Part shown: positions 52,267 to 61,003 of the stretch, one piece after another | Layout: every line of letters begins with the position of its first letter | Numbering within the stretch: position 1 is the stretch's first letter | NCBI RefSeq assembly: GCF_014192225.1 | Contig: NZ_JACHXS010000006.1 | Coordinates: 186,001-250,000 of the forward strand | Direction: 5' to 3' | DNA length: 64,000 bases | Source: Pseudoduganella umbonata | GTDB taxonomy: Bacteria > Pseudomonadota > Gammaproteobacteria > Burkholderiales > Burkholderiaceae_D | Program-made: the position numbers and the translations under genes | The notes under the pieces: generated by a model | The model's database searches: none | What the model was told of the DNA's origin: nothing | The model's input: the letters and a program-made list of their open reading frames with translations, nothing else

Positions 52267-54405
52267 TCAGTAGCGCGCGCCGACGGACAGGCCGACGGTA
52301 CGCGGCGAAGCCGTGTATCCGAATGCGCCGAAGACCGTGTTGGAAAGGCGGGCATTCACGACGTTGTTGTTTTCCAGGTTGCGCGCATGCGCGGTGGCGT
52401 ACCACCGGCCGCCCGGCGCATCGTAACGAAGCGACAGGTTCGTACGGGTGTAGGAGTCCTGGATGAACACATCGCTGTTGGCGTCGTCGTTGTAGTACTT
52501 CGACGAGTAGCGGGTATCCAGACGTGCAACCAGTTCGCCCCGTTCCAGCGGGATGAAGTGTTCATACCCCAGTGTGACGGTCACTTTGGGGGCGTTTCGC
52601 AGGTAGTTTCCGGAGCAGTCCAGACGGGTCCCAACGAGTTCATCGGTGCAAGAGGTGTATGTGTCGTACTTGGCGCTGGTCAGGCCGATGGACGAGGTCA
52701 CTGTACCGTTCTGTCCGGCGCGCAGCCGCGATTCGGCTTCGAAGCCATATACCCGCGCCTTCGCTGCATTGCCGACACCGCCAGTAGTCAGGCCGCCCCC
52801 CAGCGGCAACAGGGTGCTGACCTGCAGGTCCTTGTAGTCATAGACGAAAAACGCCGCCGTATAGCGGCCCCGGTTGCCCAGGATGCGGCCCTTGATGCCC
52901 GCCTCGATCGACAGCAGTTGTTCCGGATCGTAGAAATGGGCTGGCGCTGCTGCCTGGCCCAGGAAGGGAACCGCCGGTGCGGCGAGGTTGTAGCCGCCCG
53001 CCTTGTAGCCGCTGCCCGCCACCGCATACACCATGGTGTTCTTGTCGAGGTCGTAGTCGAGGCCGAGCTTCCAGTCATTGTGCGACCAGGAGCGTTCCTC
53101 GTTGGTCGTTGCGCTGAAGCCCGCCACGGAGCGCACGCAATCGCCGCAGGATTTTTCATCGCGTGTGCTGCGCAGCCCCAGGGTTCCCCGAAGAGCGGGC
53201 GTGAAGGTGTAGGTCGCCTGTCCGAACAGGGCGCGCGATTTCGCATCGGCGTCATTCACGTCGAAATCGAGGAAGCCGTCCGAGAAGGCGCCCTGGGTAT
53301 CCTGCGTCTCGCTGAAGAAATAAAGACCAGCCACCCAGCGCAGCGGGCCATTGGCGGACGACGACAGCCGGAATTCGTTGGAGAGCTGTTCGGAACGGGT
53401 GTAGGAACCGTTCTCGCTGCCGTTCGGGGCCATCGGCGTGATGAGCCGGCTGCGCCAGTCGAGGCGGCGGTTGCGGGTCGACGCCAGCCACGTGAAGGTC
53501 AGGTTGTCCACGGCGGTGTTGAGCTCGGACGTGACGCCCGTGTAGTACGAGTCGCCGTCGGCGCGCAGCACGGTGTCGTTCCGCTGCCCGCCGCTGCCAT
53601 GCCGCACGGTCAGGGGCAGCGGGACGCCGGGACTTGCCGGTCCTTCGAAGCGCGAGCCGTCCAGCGTTACCAGCCACGTCGACGAAGGCGTGAACTTGAA
53701 CAGCGCGTGCAGGCGGGCGGTCTTCTGGCTTGCCCGGTTGCCGGTTGCACGCGGCGTATCGATGTAATTGTCTTCGCTCCTGGCCAGGACGGCGGCGCGC
53801 AGCGCCAGTGTCTGGTTCACCGGAACATTGACCATTGCTTCGGCGCGGCGCAGGTTGTAGTTGCCCACCTCGAGATTGGCGCTTGCATCGAACTGTTCGG
53901 CCGGTTTGTTGGTAATGACGTTGACGGCACCGGCCGTTGCGTTTCGGCCGTACAGCGTTCCTTGCGGACCCCGCAGCACTTCCACGCGTTCGACGTCGAG
54001 GAACGCATTGCGTGCCTGGTCCGGACGGGCGAGATACACGCCGTCGATATGGAATGCCGCCGCAGGGTCCCCTTGCTCCGTCGTGTTGTTGCTGCCGATG
54101 CCGCGAATATAGATGTTGGTGTTGCCGGCGCCTTCGGTACCGATCTGGACGTTGGGAATGGCATTGGTCAGGTCCTCGGCGTTCTGGATTCCCTTCTTCT
54201 GCAGTTCGTCGCCGCTGAGCGCGGTCAGGGACACGGGGGTTCGCGAGGCCGCCTCGGGGCGTTTCTGCGCCGTGACGATGACTTCCTGGATTTCCTGCCT
54301 GTCCGTACCGGCCGTCTGCTGCGCGCCGGCATCGGCGGCGAAAGCGGCCGTGATCAGCGCGGCAAGGATGATGGGCCTGAATCTGACGGCGTTATTGTGA
54401 TGCAC
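52267..54405 (-). CDS. TonB-dependent receptor
   Basis: Outer-membrane receptor of 712 residues, first gene of the GH1 operon. Signal peptide (FRPIILAALITAAFAADAGA), TonB box IQEVIVTAQKR, plug with GIQNAEDLTNAIPNVQIG, FLDVERVEVLRGPQGTLYG and GRNATAGAVNVIT, then a barrel ending SPRTVGLSVGARY with terminal Tyr. The plug wording is of the large sugar/iron-siderophore receptor class; its neighbours (GH1, FHS transporter) favour an oligosaccharide ligand. An AGGAGATAC sequence precedes the ATG. Confidence 0.92.
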   Translation of the reverse strand: MHHNNAVRFRPIILAALITAAFAADAGAQQTAGTDRQEIQEVIVTAQKRPEAASRTPVSLTALSGDELQKKGIQNAEDLTNAIPNVQIGTEGAGNTNIYIRGIGSNNTTEQGDPAAAFHIDGVYLARPDQARNAFLDVERVEVLRGPQGTLYGRNATAGAVNVITNKPAEQFDASANLEVGNYNLRRAEAMVNVPVNQTLALRAAVLARSEDNYIDTPRATGNRASQKTARLHALFKFTPSSTWLVTLDGSRFEGPASPGVPLPLTVRHGSGGQRNDTVLRADGDSYYTGVTSELNTAVDNLTFTWLASTRNRRLDWRSRLITPMAPNGSENGSYTRSEQLSNEFRLSSSANGPLRWVAGLYFFSETQDTQGAFSDGFLDFDVNDADAKSRALFGQATYTFTPALRGTLGLRSTRDEKSCGDCVRSVAGFSATTNEERSWSHNDWKLGLDYDLDKNTMVYAVAGSGYKAGGYNLAAPAVPFLGQAAAPAHFYDPEQLLSIEAGIKGRILGNRGRYTAAFFVYDYKDLQVSTLLPLGGGLTTGGVGNAAKARVYGFEAESRLRAGQNGTVTSSIGLTSAKYDTYTSCTDELVGTRLDCSGNYLRNAPKVTVTLGYEHFIPLERGELVARLDTRYSSKYYNDDANSDVFIQDSYTRTNLSLRYDAPGGRWYATAHARNLENNNVVNARLSNTVFGAFGYTASPRTVGLSVGARY

Positions 54406-54669
54406 GATGTATCTCCTCCGGTTGGGTTGTTCTGTTTCTGTTTTATGCGTCGACGTGCGGTGTTACGCGGTGTGTGCGATTACCGCCAATGCGTCGCGCG
54501 GGGGCCGCCAGAACAAGCTGGCAGGTGGGGTATCAATATCCCGGAGCCCTTGATCCGGCCGACGGGCTGCCGATTTATCCGCCTGTGTGTGCAGTCATCT
54601 TGATCGGATGAACATCTCTGCGCGATATGGCGGAAAAGGAAAATGCCTGGAGAATCTCCGCGGAACGGC

Positions 54670-54699
54670 GCGCAAGTCCCTGCCGGCAGGGACTTGCGC
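54670..54699. repeat. 30-base perfect palindrome
   Basis: Loop-free inverted repeat with half-site GCGCAAGTCCCTGCC, centred between 54684 and 54685, about 265 bases upstream of the TonB receptor start. Perfect symmetry without a loop suits a dimeric protein-binding site better than a terminator; a transcript would still fold. No T-tract follows. Confidence 0.7.
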
Positions 54700-54768
54700 A
54701 CCTGCCGGGATTTGCAGAGTCTGGGGTAATGCCGGGCCGGGGCTTATGCTGGCGCCAGCGCGCGGCAA

Positions 54769-54876
54769 TTACAGATGTTGCAGGCGAATATCGTTCCCCA
54801 AAGTGCCGGGGCGATGAATTGCGCGGTGAATGGATTTGATGTGGGTAATACGCACACAACGATCGATCGATGCCAT
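54769..54876 (-). CDS. Possible 35-aa small protein
   Basis: Short frame MASIDRCVRITHIKSIHRAI... with a strong ribosome site (CAGGAGACAAA directly upstream). Very basic and His-rich. No family recognised and no second copy in the window; it could equally be a leader peptide for the operon starting at 54405. Confidence 0.25.
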   Translation of the reverse strand: MASIDRCVRITHIKSIHRAIHRPGTLGNDIRLQHL

Positions 54877-55120
54877 TTTGTCTCCTGATGATTGTGCGAT
54901 GGGCCGTGTAAATGGATTTTTGTAAACCGCGCACCGTTTGGAAGATAGCAGCGAGTAATTGGCGTGTAAAAACGATTTTGCCGATTCGAGCGTGCGGTTT
55001 TACCGATGTTGCGGCGGGAGGGGCAGCGGAGCAGGAAGTCTCCGCGTCGTGGCATGGGAAACTGCGCCGACGGCGATGCGACGATATCGGCCGGTCCGGT
55101 GCGTGCCTGCATCCCCCCGC

Positions 55121-55150
55121 TTGGCAAACCCCCGCCGGCTCTGGTATAGT
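55121..55150 (+). promoter_or_regulatory. tRNA-Gly promoter
   Basis: -35 TTGGCA (55121-55126), 18-base spacer, -10 TATAGT (55145-55150), then a GC-rich discriminator CTGCTCCGC just before the first tRNA, typical of stringently controlled stable-RNA promoters. Confidence 0.75.
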
Positions 55151-55160
55151 TCTGCTCCGC

Positions 55161-55236
55161 GCGGGAGTAGCTCAGTTGGTAGAGCGCAACCTTGCCAAGG
55201 TTGAGGTCGAGAGTTCGAGACTCTTCTCCCGCTCCA
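55161..55236 (+). tRNA. tRNA-Gly(GCC), copy 1
   Basis: 76 bases with complete cloverleaf: acceptor GCGGGAG/CTCCCGC, D-arm GCTCAGTTGGTAGAGC, anticodon stem CAACC/GGTTG with loop TTGCCAA (anticodon GCC), T-arm with TTCGAGA, discriminator T and encoded CCA. Identical to copy 2. Confidence 0.97.
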
Positions 55237-55273
55237 GTTTTCCTGGGGACGCGCGCAGGCAATACCACTCCAT

Positions 55274-55349
55274 GCGGGAGTAGCTCAGTTGGTAGAGCGC
55301 AACCTTGCCAAGGTTGAGGTCGAGAGTTCGAGACTCTTCTCCCGCTCCA
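55274..55349 (+). tRNA. tRNA-Gly(GCC), copy 2
   Basis: Identical to copy 1, 37 bases downstream and probably in the same transcript, followed by a terminator. Confidence 0.97.
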
Positions 55350-55356
55350 GTTTCAG

Positions 55357-55384
55357 AAAAGGCAGCCCGTGTGGCTGCCTTTTC
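55357..55384 (+). terminator. Rho-independent terminator of the tRNA-Gly operon
   Basis: AGGCAGCC-CGTGT-GGCTGCCT stem-loop flanked by AAAA and followed by TTTT. Symmetric, so it may also end the minus-strand gene whose stop is at 55429. Confidence 0.9.
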
Positions 55385-55428
55385 GCATTTTGATTCTAAT
55401 TTTCAGACTTCCGCTGCCGCGAACCCGC

Positions 55429-56712
55429 TTACGCCGGCGCCAGCTGCCGGATCGCCGCCGCCAGCCTGGAAAGGTCGGCGCCACGCGTAAAGTACGACGG
55501 CGTCACGCGGATGCAGCTGCCGCCCACCGGCCCGGCGCGCGCCACGGTGAAGATGCCGAAATCGTCGGCAAGGCGCCGCGACAGCGCCACGTTGTCCTCG
55601 AAACCGGTACGCCCGCGCAGCCGGAACGATGTCACCGCGCCGCTCATGCCGGGCTCCTCGGGCGTGAGGATCTGCACGCCCGGCACGTCGATTACCTGGC
55701 GCACCCACTCGTCGCGCAGCCCGCGCAGCCGCGCCGCGCGTTCGGCCAGCGGAACCTGTCCATGGAACTTCAGTGCCGCCGGAATCGTCATGATGGCGGC
55801 CATGTTGACGGTGCCGGCATGGACGCGCGAACGGATGTCCGTCGCGGGAAAGTTCGTCGCGCCGGCCTGCACGCCGATGTCCGCCAGGCGCGCTTCGCGG
55901 ATGTACAGGAAGCCGAGGCCGAGCGGGGCGCCCACCCACTTGTGCAGGTTGGCACCGACGAAATCGGCACCCAGGTCCGGGATACGGTAATCGAGCTGGC
56001 CCCACGACTGCGCCACGTCCACGATCACGTCCACGCCGCGCGCCTTTGCCATGCGCACGATCTCCGCCACCGGCATCACCAGTCCCGTGCGGTGGCTGAC
56101 GTGCGTCAGCAGCAGCAGCCGGGTGCGCGGGTGCCGGCGCAAGGCCTGTTCATACGCATCGATGACGTTCTGGCGGGTACCCGGCTCCGGGACCTGCACC
56201 GCCGCCACCCCGGCGCCGCTGCGGCGCGCCAGGTCGTTCATCGCGTCGATCATCGTGTCGTAGTCCAGGTTGCCGTACATGACCGTCTCGCCGGGCTTCA
56301 CGAGCCGGTAATTGCAGATCAGGTTTTGCAGCGACTCGGTGGCGCCGCGCGTGATGGCAAGTTCCCCGGTCGCCACGCCGGCGTGCGCCGCCAGCTGGGC
56401 GCGGATGGCCTCGATGCCGTCGCGGTCGAATTCGCGGCGCAGGAAATGCGAGTTGTAGCGGTTCAGGTAATCGATATTGCGCTTGAAATCGTCGGCCACC
56501 GGCCGCGCCATGATGCCGAAGTAGGCATTTTCCAGGTTGACGAAGTCGCTGGCCACGTCATAGCTGGCGGCCAGCTTCTGCCAGTTGCCTACCGGCGCTG
56601 TGTCGGCGGCCGGGATGGCAGCCCGGGCGCCGCCGGCGGCTGCGGCCAGCCCCGCGGTCAGGCTGGCGGCGGTGCGCAGCAAGGCGCGGCGTTGTTGGAC
56701 GAATGTGCTCAT
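55429..56712 (-). CDS. Exported class V aminotransferase-fold protein
   Basis: PLP-dependent fold-type I protein of 427 residues, similar to isopenicillin-N-epimerase-like/class V aminotransferases. PLP-binding features: ITRGATESLQNLI, LLLTHVSHRTGLVMPV, VDVAQSWGQLDY (Asp) and the Schiff-base Lys in GANLHKWVGAP. The N-terminus (QQRRALLRTAASLTAGLAAAAGGARAA) is a Tat-like signal peptide, so the enzyme is probably exported folded with cofactor; most relatives are cytoplasmic. Substrate unknown. Confidence 0.88.
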   Translation of the reverse strand: MSTFVQQRRALLRTAASLTAGLAAAAGGARAAIPAADTAPVGNWQKLAASYDVASDFVNLENAYFGIMARPVADDFKRNIDYLNRYNSHFLRREFDRDGIEAIRAQLAAHAGVATGELAITRGATESLQNLICNYRLVKPGETVMYGNLDYDTMIDAMNDLARRSGAGVAAVQVPEPGTRQNVIDAYEQALRRHPRTRLLLLTHVSHRTGLVMPVAEIVRMAKARGVDVIVDVAQSWGQLDYRIPDLGADFVGANLHKWVGAPLGLGFLYIREARLADIGVQAGATNFPATDIRSRVHAGTVNMAAIMTIPAALKFHGQVPLAERAARLRGLRDEWVRQVIDVPGVQILTPEEPGMSGAVTSFRLRGRTGFEDNVALSRRLADDFGIFTVARAGPVGGSCIRVTPSYFTRGADLSRLAAAIRQLAPA

Positions 56713-57303
56713 GCATGTTCCTCGTGGTTGGTGATGTCAAAGAATGGATAGGGGCCGCTGCGCGGTCGATCACCTCGACCGATGCCGGATTTTCGCCAGC
56801 GTCAGCCCGAGCCGCGAGCCGGCATCGGTCACGGCGTCGGATGCCAGCCTGGACGCGGCGCAGATGGTGACGCTGGCGATCGGCTGCTCGTCGGCGCTGG
56901 CCGGCGGCATCGGTTTTGACAGCGATGGCGCCGGCCAGCAGGGAACGATGTTTTTCTTCATGATGCTGTGATGATTGGGGAGGGCGTACCAGCAGCCAGC
57001 ACCGAGCGGTGCGGGACGGTGCCATCCCGGCAAAGCCTGGCTCGACTGCAAAGCTCGACCGGAAGCAGTACTATATGCTAATGATAAGACGTTATCAATA
57101 ATAGATTTCATCCTGCCACGCCATGTCCCGTACACCCCTACGACAGCTGTGTTTCTCGCCACCACTACCAGCAACTATTCGACGAGCCTGGCCAGATGGG
57201 GGATTATCACCAAAAAGGGAACAGTGAAGCCTCAATTGCTGTGTTTGTCATCCCGTCGGTGGCCACTATGATGACTCCATCAACCACTCACCAGGAGCAC
57301 ATC
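56713..57303. other. Intergenic region, no firm gene
   Basis: About 590 bases between the aminotransferase and the quinone oxidoreductase. On the minus strand 56770-56961 there is a 63-codon frame (MKKNIVPCW...) without a ribosome site; its codon pattern looks frame-ambiguous, so I do not call it. CAGGAGCACATC at the right end is the ribosome site of the next gene. Confidence 0.4.
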
Positions 57304-58272
57304 ATGATCCACCAAGTCATCGCCCGCGAAACCGGCAACCCGTCCGTGATGCAGTACGAAGCCGTTGCCGATATCGGCAACCCCGGCCCCGGCCAGGTGC
57401 GCCTGCGGCACGAGGCGATCGGCGTCAACTTCGTCGATACGCTGTTCCGTTCCGGCGCATTCAAGGTGCCGCTGCCGCTGGCGATGGGCGTCGAAGGCGC
57501 GGGCATCGTGGTGCAGGTGGGCGAGGGCGTCACGAACGTGCAGCCGGGCGACCGCGCCGCGTACTTCTTTGCATTCGGCGCCTACTCGACCGAGCGGCTG
57601 ATCGATGCGCAGCAGCTGGTGCGCCTGCCGGAGGAGGTCGCACCGGAGACGGCCGCCGCCACGTTCACGAAAGGCCTGACGGCCTGGATGATGCTGTTCG
57701 GCGCCCACCAGCTGCGGGCCGGCGAAACGGTGCTCGTGCACGGCGCGGCCGGCGGCGTGGGCTCGATGGTGGCGCGCTGGGCGAAGGCGCTGGGTGCGAC
57801 CGTGATCGCCACTGCCGGTTCGGCCGGCAAGGCCGCCACCGTGCAGGCCCATGGCGCCCATCATGTGCTGCTGTCGGACGATCCGGCGCTGGCGTCGAAA
57901 GTGCGTGAACTGACCGGCGGGCGCGGCGTGGACGTCGTCTATGAACTGGTGGGCAAGGACACGTTTGCGCAATCGGTGGAAGCGCTGCGCGATGGCGGCC
58001 ACCTCGTCCACGTCGGCAATGCCTCGGGCAGCCCGGTCGTCGACAAGGCCGCGCTGGCGGCACGCGGCATCCGCTACATCCAGCCCAGCACCGGGCAGTA
58101 CGTGGGCGAGCGCGCCAGCCTGGAACGGGCCAGCGCCACGCTGTTCGCGGCGATGCGCGACGGCGTGTTCGGCGAAGTGCTGGTGACGCGCTATCCGCTG
58201 GGCGAGGCGGCGCGCGCCCACGAAGACATCGCGGCACGCCGCCTGTCGGGTGCCGCGATCCTGGTGCCGTAA
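57304..58272 (+). CDS. Quinone oxidoreductase (QOR, zinc-independent MDR)
   Basis: NADPH-dependent medium-chain reductase of 322 residues, one-electron or two-electron reduction of quinones/enones. Family blocks: GVNFVDTLFRSGAF, MGVEGAGIVVQVGEGV, VLVHGAAGGVGSMVARWAKALGATVI (Rossmann AAGGVG), GGRGVDVVYELVGKDTF. No catalytic zinc ligands, as expected for QOR. The ATG at 57304 follows CAGGAGC at six bases; the longer open frame from 57196 has no family match. Stands alone. Confidence 0.92.
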   Translation: MIHQVIARETGNPSVMQYEAVADIGNPGPGQVRLRHEAIGVNFVDTLFRSGAFKVPLPLAMGVEGAGIVVQVGEGVTNVQPGDRAAYFFAFGAYSTERLIDAQQLVRLPEEVAPETAAATFTKGLTAWMMLFGAHQLRAGETVLVHGAAGGVGSMVARWAKALGATVIATAGSAGKAATVQAHGAHHVLLSDDPALASKVRELTGGRGVDVVYELVGKDTFAQSVEALRDGGHLVHVGNASGSPVVDKAALAARGIRYIQPSTGQYVGERASLERASATLFAAMRDGVFGEVLVTRYPLGEAARAHEDIAARRLSGAAILVP

Positions 58273-58291
58273 GTCGTTGCAAAAATCCGCG

Positions 58292-59269
58292 TCAGCGCGC
58301 CGCCAGCGCAGTGTACGGCACCGGCAGCCAGTCGAATGCCGTCCCCGCGGTGCGCACGTAGCCGATGCCAGGGAACGGCGTGTGCGCGGCGGCCACCAGG
58401 TAGCCGCGCCGGGCCGCATCCGCGAAAGCGGCCTTGCGCTGGCGGGCCGCCGCCGGCGAATCCACGTCGAAGCGGATCGTGATGTCCGGCGCGGCGAACT
58501 GCACATCCTTCGCGTGCAGCAGGTCGCCCCAGAACTGCAGTTCCTTCCCGCCGCTCTTCAGCACATAGACCGTATGGCCCGGCGTGTGGCCCATGGCTGG
58601 CCGCGTGGACAGGCCCGGCAGCAATTCCGCGGCACCGTCGAACGTCTTCACTCTTCCCGCGGCCCGGTAGGGCGCGAACTGCTCCGCCGCCTGGTCGAAG
58701 CCCGCCCGCTGGTTCTCCGCGGCGCGCGGCTTGTTGGCCGGATCGAACCAGAAATCCGCGTCGTGCCGGTTGACGAACACCGTGGCGTTCGGGAACAGGG
58801 CGGCGCCGTCGGCGGTGAGCCCACCCGAATGATCGCCGTGCACGTGCGTGATCAGCACCGCATCCACCTGCTCCGGCGCATAGCCGGCGGCGCGCAGGCT
58901 GTCCTGCAGGCGCCCGCCGGCACCGGGGCCGAACAGCTTGCCGGCGCCCGTATCGACCAGCACCAGGTGCGTTCCCGTATTCACCAGGTAGGCGTTGATC
59001 GATGTTTCCACCTGCGGCGCCAGGTGGCTGCGCGCCAGCAGCGCGTTCAGCCGTGCCGGCGTCGTATTGGTCAGCAGCTGGTCCAGCGGGATCGTCACCG
59101 TGCCGTCGGAAATGGCCGTCACTTCGGCGGTGCCGACCATCATGCGGTAGTAGCCCGGCGCCTGCGCCAGTACCATTGGCGCCGCAGCCTGTGCCGCCGG
59201 TACGGTGAGCGTGCTCGCGAAAGCAGCACCGGCCACCAGGGTCATCATCAGTTTCTTTGTCTTGTTCAT
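58292..59269 (-). CDS. Exported MBL-fold metallo-hydrolase
   Basis: Metallo-beta-lactamase-fold hydrolase, 325 residues, with signal peptide (KLMMTLVAGAAFASTLTVPAAQA). Metal ligands: ITHVHGDHSGG, AMGHTPGHTVY, FWGDLLHA, AAHTPFPG. Lactonase/thioesterase-like group; substrate unknown. TGGAGAAC precedes the ATG. Divergent from a LysR gene 85 bases away, which probably regulates it. It is not close in sequence to the hydrolase at 6447. Confidence 0.88.
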   Translation of the reverse strand: MNKTKKLMMTLVAGAAFASTLTVPAAQAAAPMVLAQAPGYYRMMVGTAEVTAISDGTVTIPLDQLLTNTTPARLNALLARSHLAPQVETSINAYLVNTGTHLVLVDTGAGKLFGPGAGGRLQDSLRAAGYAPEQVDAVLITHVHGDHSGGLTADGAALFPNATVFVNRHDADFWFDPANKPRAAENQRAGFDQAAEQFAPYRAAGRVKTFDGAAELLPGLSTRPAMGHTPGHTVYVLKSGGKELQFWGDLLHAKDVQFAAPDITIRFDVDSPAAARQRKAAFADAARRGYLVAAAHTPFPGIGYVRTAGTAFDWLPVPYTALAAR

Positions 59270-59337
59270 GGCGTTCTCCATCAGCGGTGCCGCGCAACGG
59301 CGCAGCGATGGCGCCATGATGTAAGCTGATCGCATAT

Positions 59338-59352
59338 CAATCAAATCGATTG
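59338..59352. promoter_or_regulatory. Candidate LysR operator
   Basis: CAATC-AAATC-GATTG, interrupted palindrome in the 85-base gap between the metallo-hydrolase and lysR starts, ending just before the lysR ATG. Size and position fit a LysR-type recognition site. Confidence 0.4.
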
Positions 59353-59354
59353 TC

Positions 59355-60275
59355 ATGATTTCCAATATCAACGAACGCAATTTTCGTGGCGTGGACCTGA
59401 ACCTGCTCGTCACGTTCCTCGTGCTGATGCGGGAGCGCAGCGTGTCCGGCGCGGCGCGCAAGCTGTTCATCGGCCAGCCTGCCGCGAGCAGCGCGCTGGC
59501 GCGGCTGCGCGAACTGTTCGGCGACGAATTGCTGGTGCGCGGTCCCCATGGCATGGAGCCGACCGCGCGGGCATTGGCACTCGAAGCGGCGCTCGCGCCG
59601 GCGCTGGGCGACGTGCAGTCGGCGCTGTTCGACGCCGTAGCGTTCGACCCCGCCACGGCCGGGCACACGTTCACCCTCGGCATGCCGGACTGGGTCGAGC
59701 TGTGGCTGATGCCGCGCCTGTTCGAGCGGGTGCGGTTGGAGGCGCCCGGCGTGCGCATCGCCGTGAAGGTCTGCGATCCCTTCACGGGCACGGCAATGCT
59801 GGAAGCGGGCGAGATCGACCTGGGTATCGGCGCGTTTCGCGACGGCCCGCGCTGGCAGAAATACACGCCGCTGCGCACGATGGGCTTTCGCTGCCTGTTC
59901 AATCCGGCGCTCGTGAAGACCCGCCGGCGCGGCAGGCTGGCGCTGGCGGACTACACCGCGCATCCGCATGTGCTGGTCAGCTACCGCGCCGCGTTCGAGA
60001 GCGCGGCGGACGAGCAGCTTGCCGCGCAGGGCCTGCGGCGCGACGTGCGCTACGTAACGCCGCGCTTTTCGCTGGTGCCCGAAATCCTGCGCCACAGCCC
60101 GGCGATCGGCACTGCTCCCGAGGTGCTCGCGCCGCTGTGGCCGGACCTGGTGTCCTGCCCGGTGCCGGTCGCGCTGCCGGCGTTCGACGTGAGCGCGATC
60201 GGCCATGTGCGCCGCGAGCGCGATCCGGCGCTGGCCTGGCTGCTGGACGTGATCGCCGCAGTGGCGCGCGAGTAG
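59355..60275 (+). CDS. LysR-family transcriptional regulator
   Basis: Regulator of 306 residues. Helix-turn-helix at residues 13-70 (VDLNLLVTFLVLMRERSVS, QPAASSALARLRELFGD), then a PBP2-type effector domain (HTFTLGMPDWVELWLMPRLF). Belongs to the NodD/LeuO-like subgroup. It is divergent from the exported metallo-hydrolase and likely autoregulated through the short shared region. Confidence 0.9.
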   Translation: MISNINERNFRGVDLNLLVTFLVLMRERSVSGAARKLFIGQPAASSALARLRELFGDELLVRGPHGMEPTARALALEAALAPALGDVQSALFDAVAFDPATAGHTFTLGMPDWVELWLMPRLFERVRLEAPGVRIAVKVCDPFTGTAMLEAGEIDLGIGAFRDGPRWQKYTPLRTMGFRCLFNPALVKTRRRGRLALADYTAHPHVLVSYRAAFESAADEQLAAQGLRRDVRYVTPRFSLVPEILRHSPAIGTAPEVLAPLWPDLVSCPVPVALPAFDVSAIGHVRRERDPALAWLLDVIAAVARE

Positions 60276-60283
60276 GTACATAA

Positions 60284-60314
60284 GAAAAATCCCGCGCGGC
60301 GGGGCCGCGCGGGA
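60284..60314 (-). terminator. Rho-independent terminator of DoxX gene
   Basis: Perfect 11-base-pair stem TCCCGCGCGGC/GCCGCGCGGGA with a GGG loop; on the minus strand it is followed by a TTTTT run. Lies 30 bases after the DoxX stop and also faces the end of lysR. Confidence 0.88.
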
Positions 60315-60343
60315 CGCTGGATGAAGCGGTGTCGGAGACCGGA

Positions 60344-60763
60344 TCAGGCAAACTGGCGCGCTGCCGGGCGGGCCAGGCGCTGGTCCACGCTGAAGGCGCC
60401 GGCGCCGAAGGCCACCACCTGCAGCAGGCCACCGGCCATCGCGAAGTTCTTCAGCAGGTGGATCAGCTGGTTCTGGTCGCCGATCGCGCTGTGGAAGGCG
60501 ACGCCGGTGACGATCGAGAACACCGCCAGCACTGCCGCGACAGCGCGGGCCTTGACGCCGAGGACGAGCAGCAGGCCGCCACCCAGTTCGACGGCGATCG
60601 CGATCGCCAGGCCCAGTGTCGCGAACGGCAGGCCGACCGACTGGATGTAGCCGATCGTCGCTTCCGGTGCGGCGATCTTGCCGATCGCGCTGAAGATGAA
60701 GATGGTTGCCAGCAGGACGCGGCCGATGGCGGGAACGAAGGAGTTGGCGGAGAAGGCGTTCAT
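60344..60763 (-). CDS. DoxX-family membrane protein
   Basis: Inner-membrane protein of 139 residues with four helices: AIGRVLLATIFIFSAIGKIA, LGLAIAIAVELGGGLLLVLG, AVLAVFSIVTGVAFH, LIHLLKNFAMAGGLLQVVAFG. Typical DoxX/YphA pattern. AAAGGAAACATC precedes the ATG at 60763. Divergent from an AraC gene, its likely regulator. A second DoxX-like protein is at 31234 but differs in sequence. Confidence 0.9.
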   Translation of the reverse strand: MNAFSANSFVPAIGRVLLATIFIFSAIGKIAAPEATIGYIQSVGLPFATLGLAIAIAVELGGGLLLVLGVKARAVAAVLAVFSIVTGVAFHSAIGDQNQLIHLLKNFAMAGGLLQVVAFGAGAFSVDQRLARPAARQFA

Positions 60764-61003
60764 GATGTTTCCTTTCAGAGTGGTTGGAGTTTCTGCACAC
60801 ATCGTGTTGTCTGCAGCGATGAAGTCATCTTAGGCTTCGGCAAACCATCTGGATAGCCTATATAAATCGATGGAATGTATCGATTTCTTGTATGGGGTGG
60901 AGGACTTTGTAGAATCGGGCAACCCGCGCGGAATCCTGTTCATTCCCAGGCGGGGCGACAGTCCGCATACTTGCTTCGACTTTTTGCGATGAGGAGGATG
61001 ACC

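Larger units (their letters stand above)
54406..55120. other. Intergenic region upstream of TonB receptor
   Basis: About 700 bases with a 30-base perfect palindrome (54670) and a possible 35-codon frame (54769), both listed separately. No other gene seen. Confidence 0.5.

Noticed and set aside
49413..54603. Two plus-strand frames of about 1,017 and 879 codons opposite DUF1593, GH1 and the second TonB receptor
   Set aside because: Antisense shadows with no family match; the opposite strand has complete catalytic and plug motifs.
55161..55349. Tandem tRNA-Gly genes considered as a repeat or integration site
   Set aside because: Both are complete and share one promoter and terminator; ordinary tRNA duplication, with no integrase or att copy nearby.
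56770..56961. 63-codon minus-strand frame MKKNIVPCW... considered as a peptide precursor for the aminotransferase-like gene
   Set aside because: No ribosome site, no conserved core motif, and neighbouring frames look equally plausible; not supportable.
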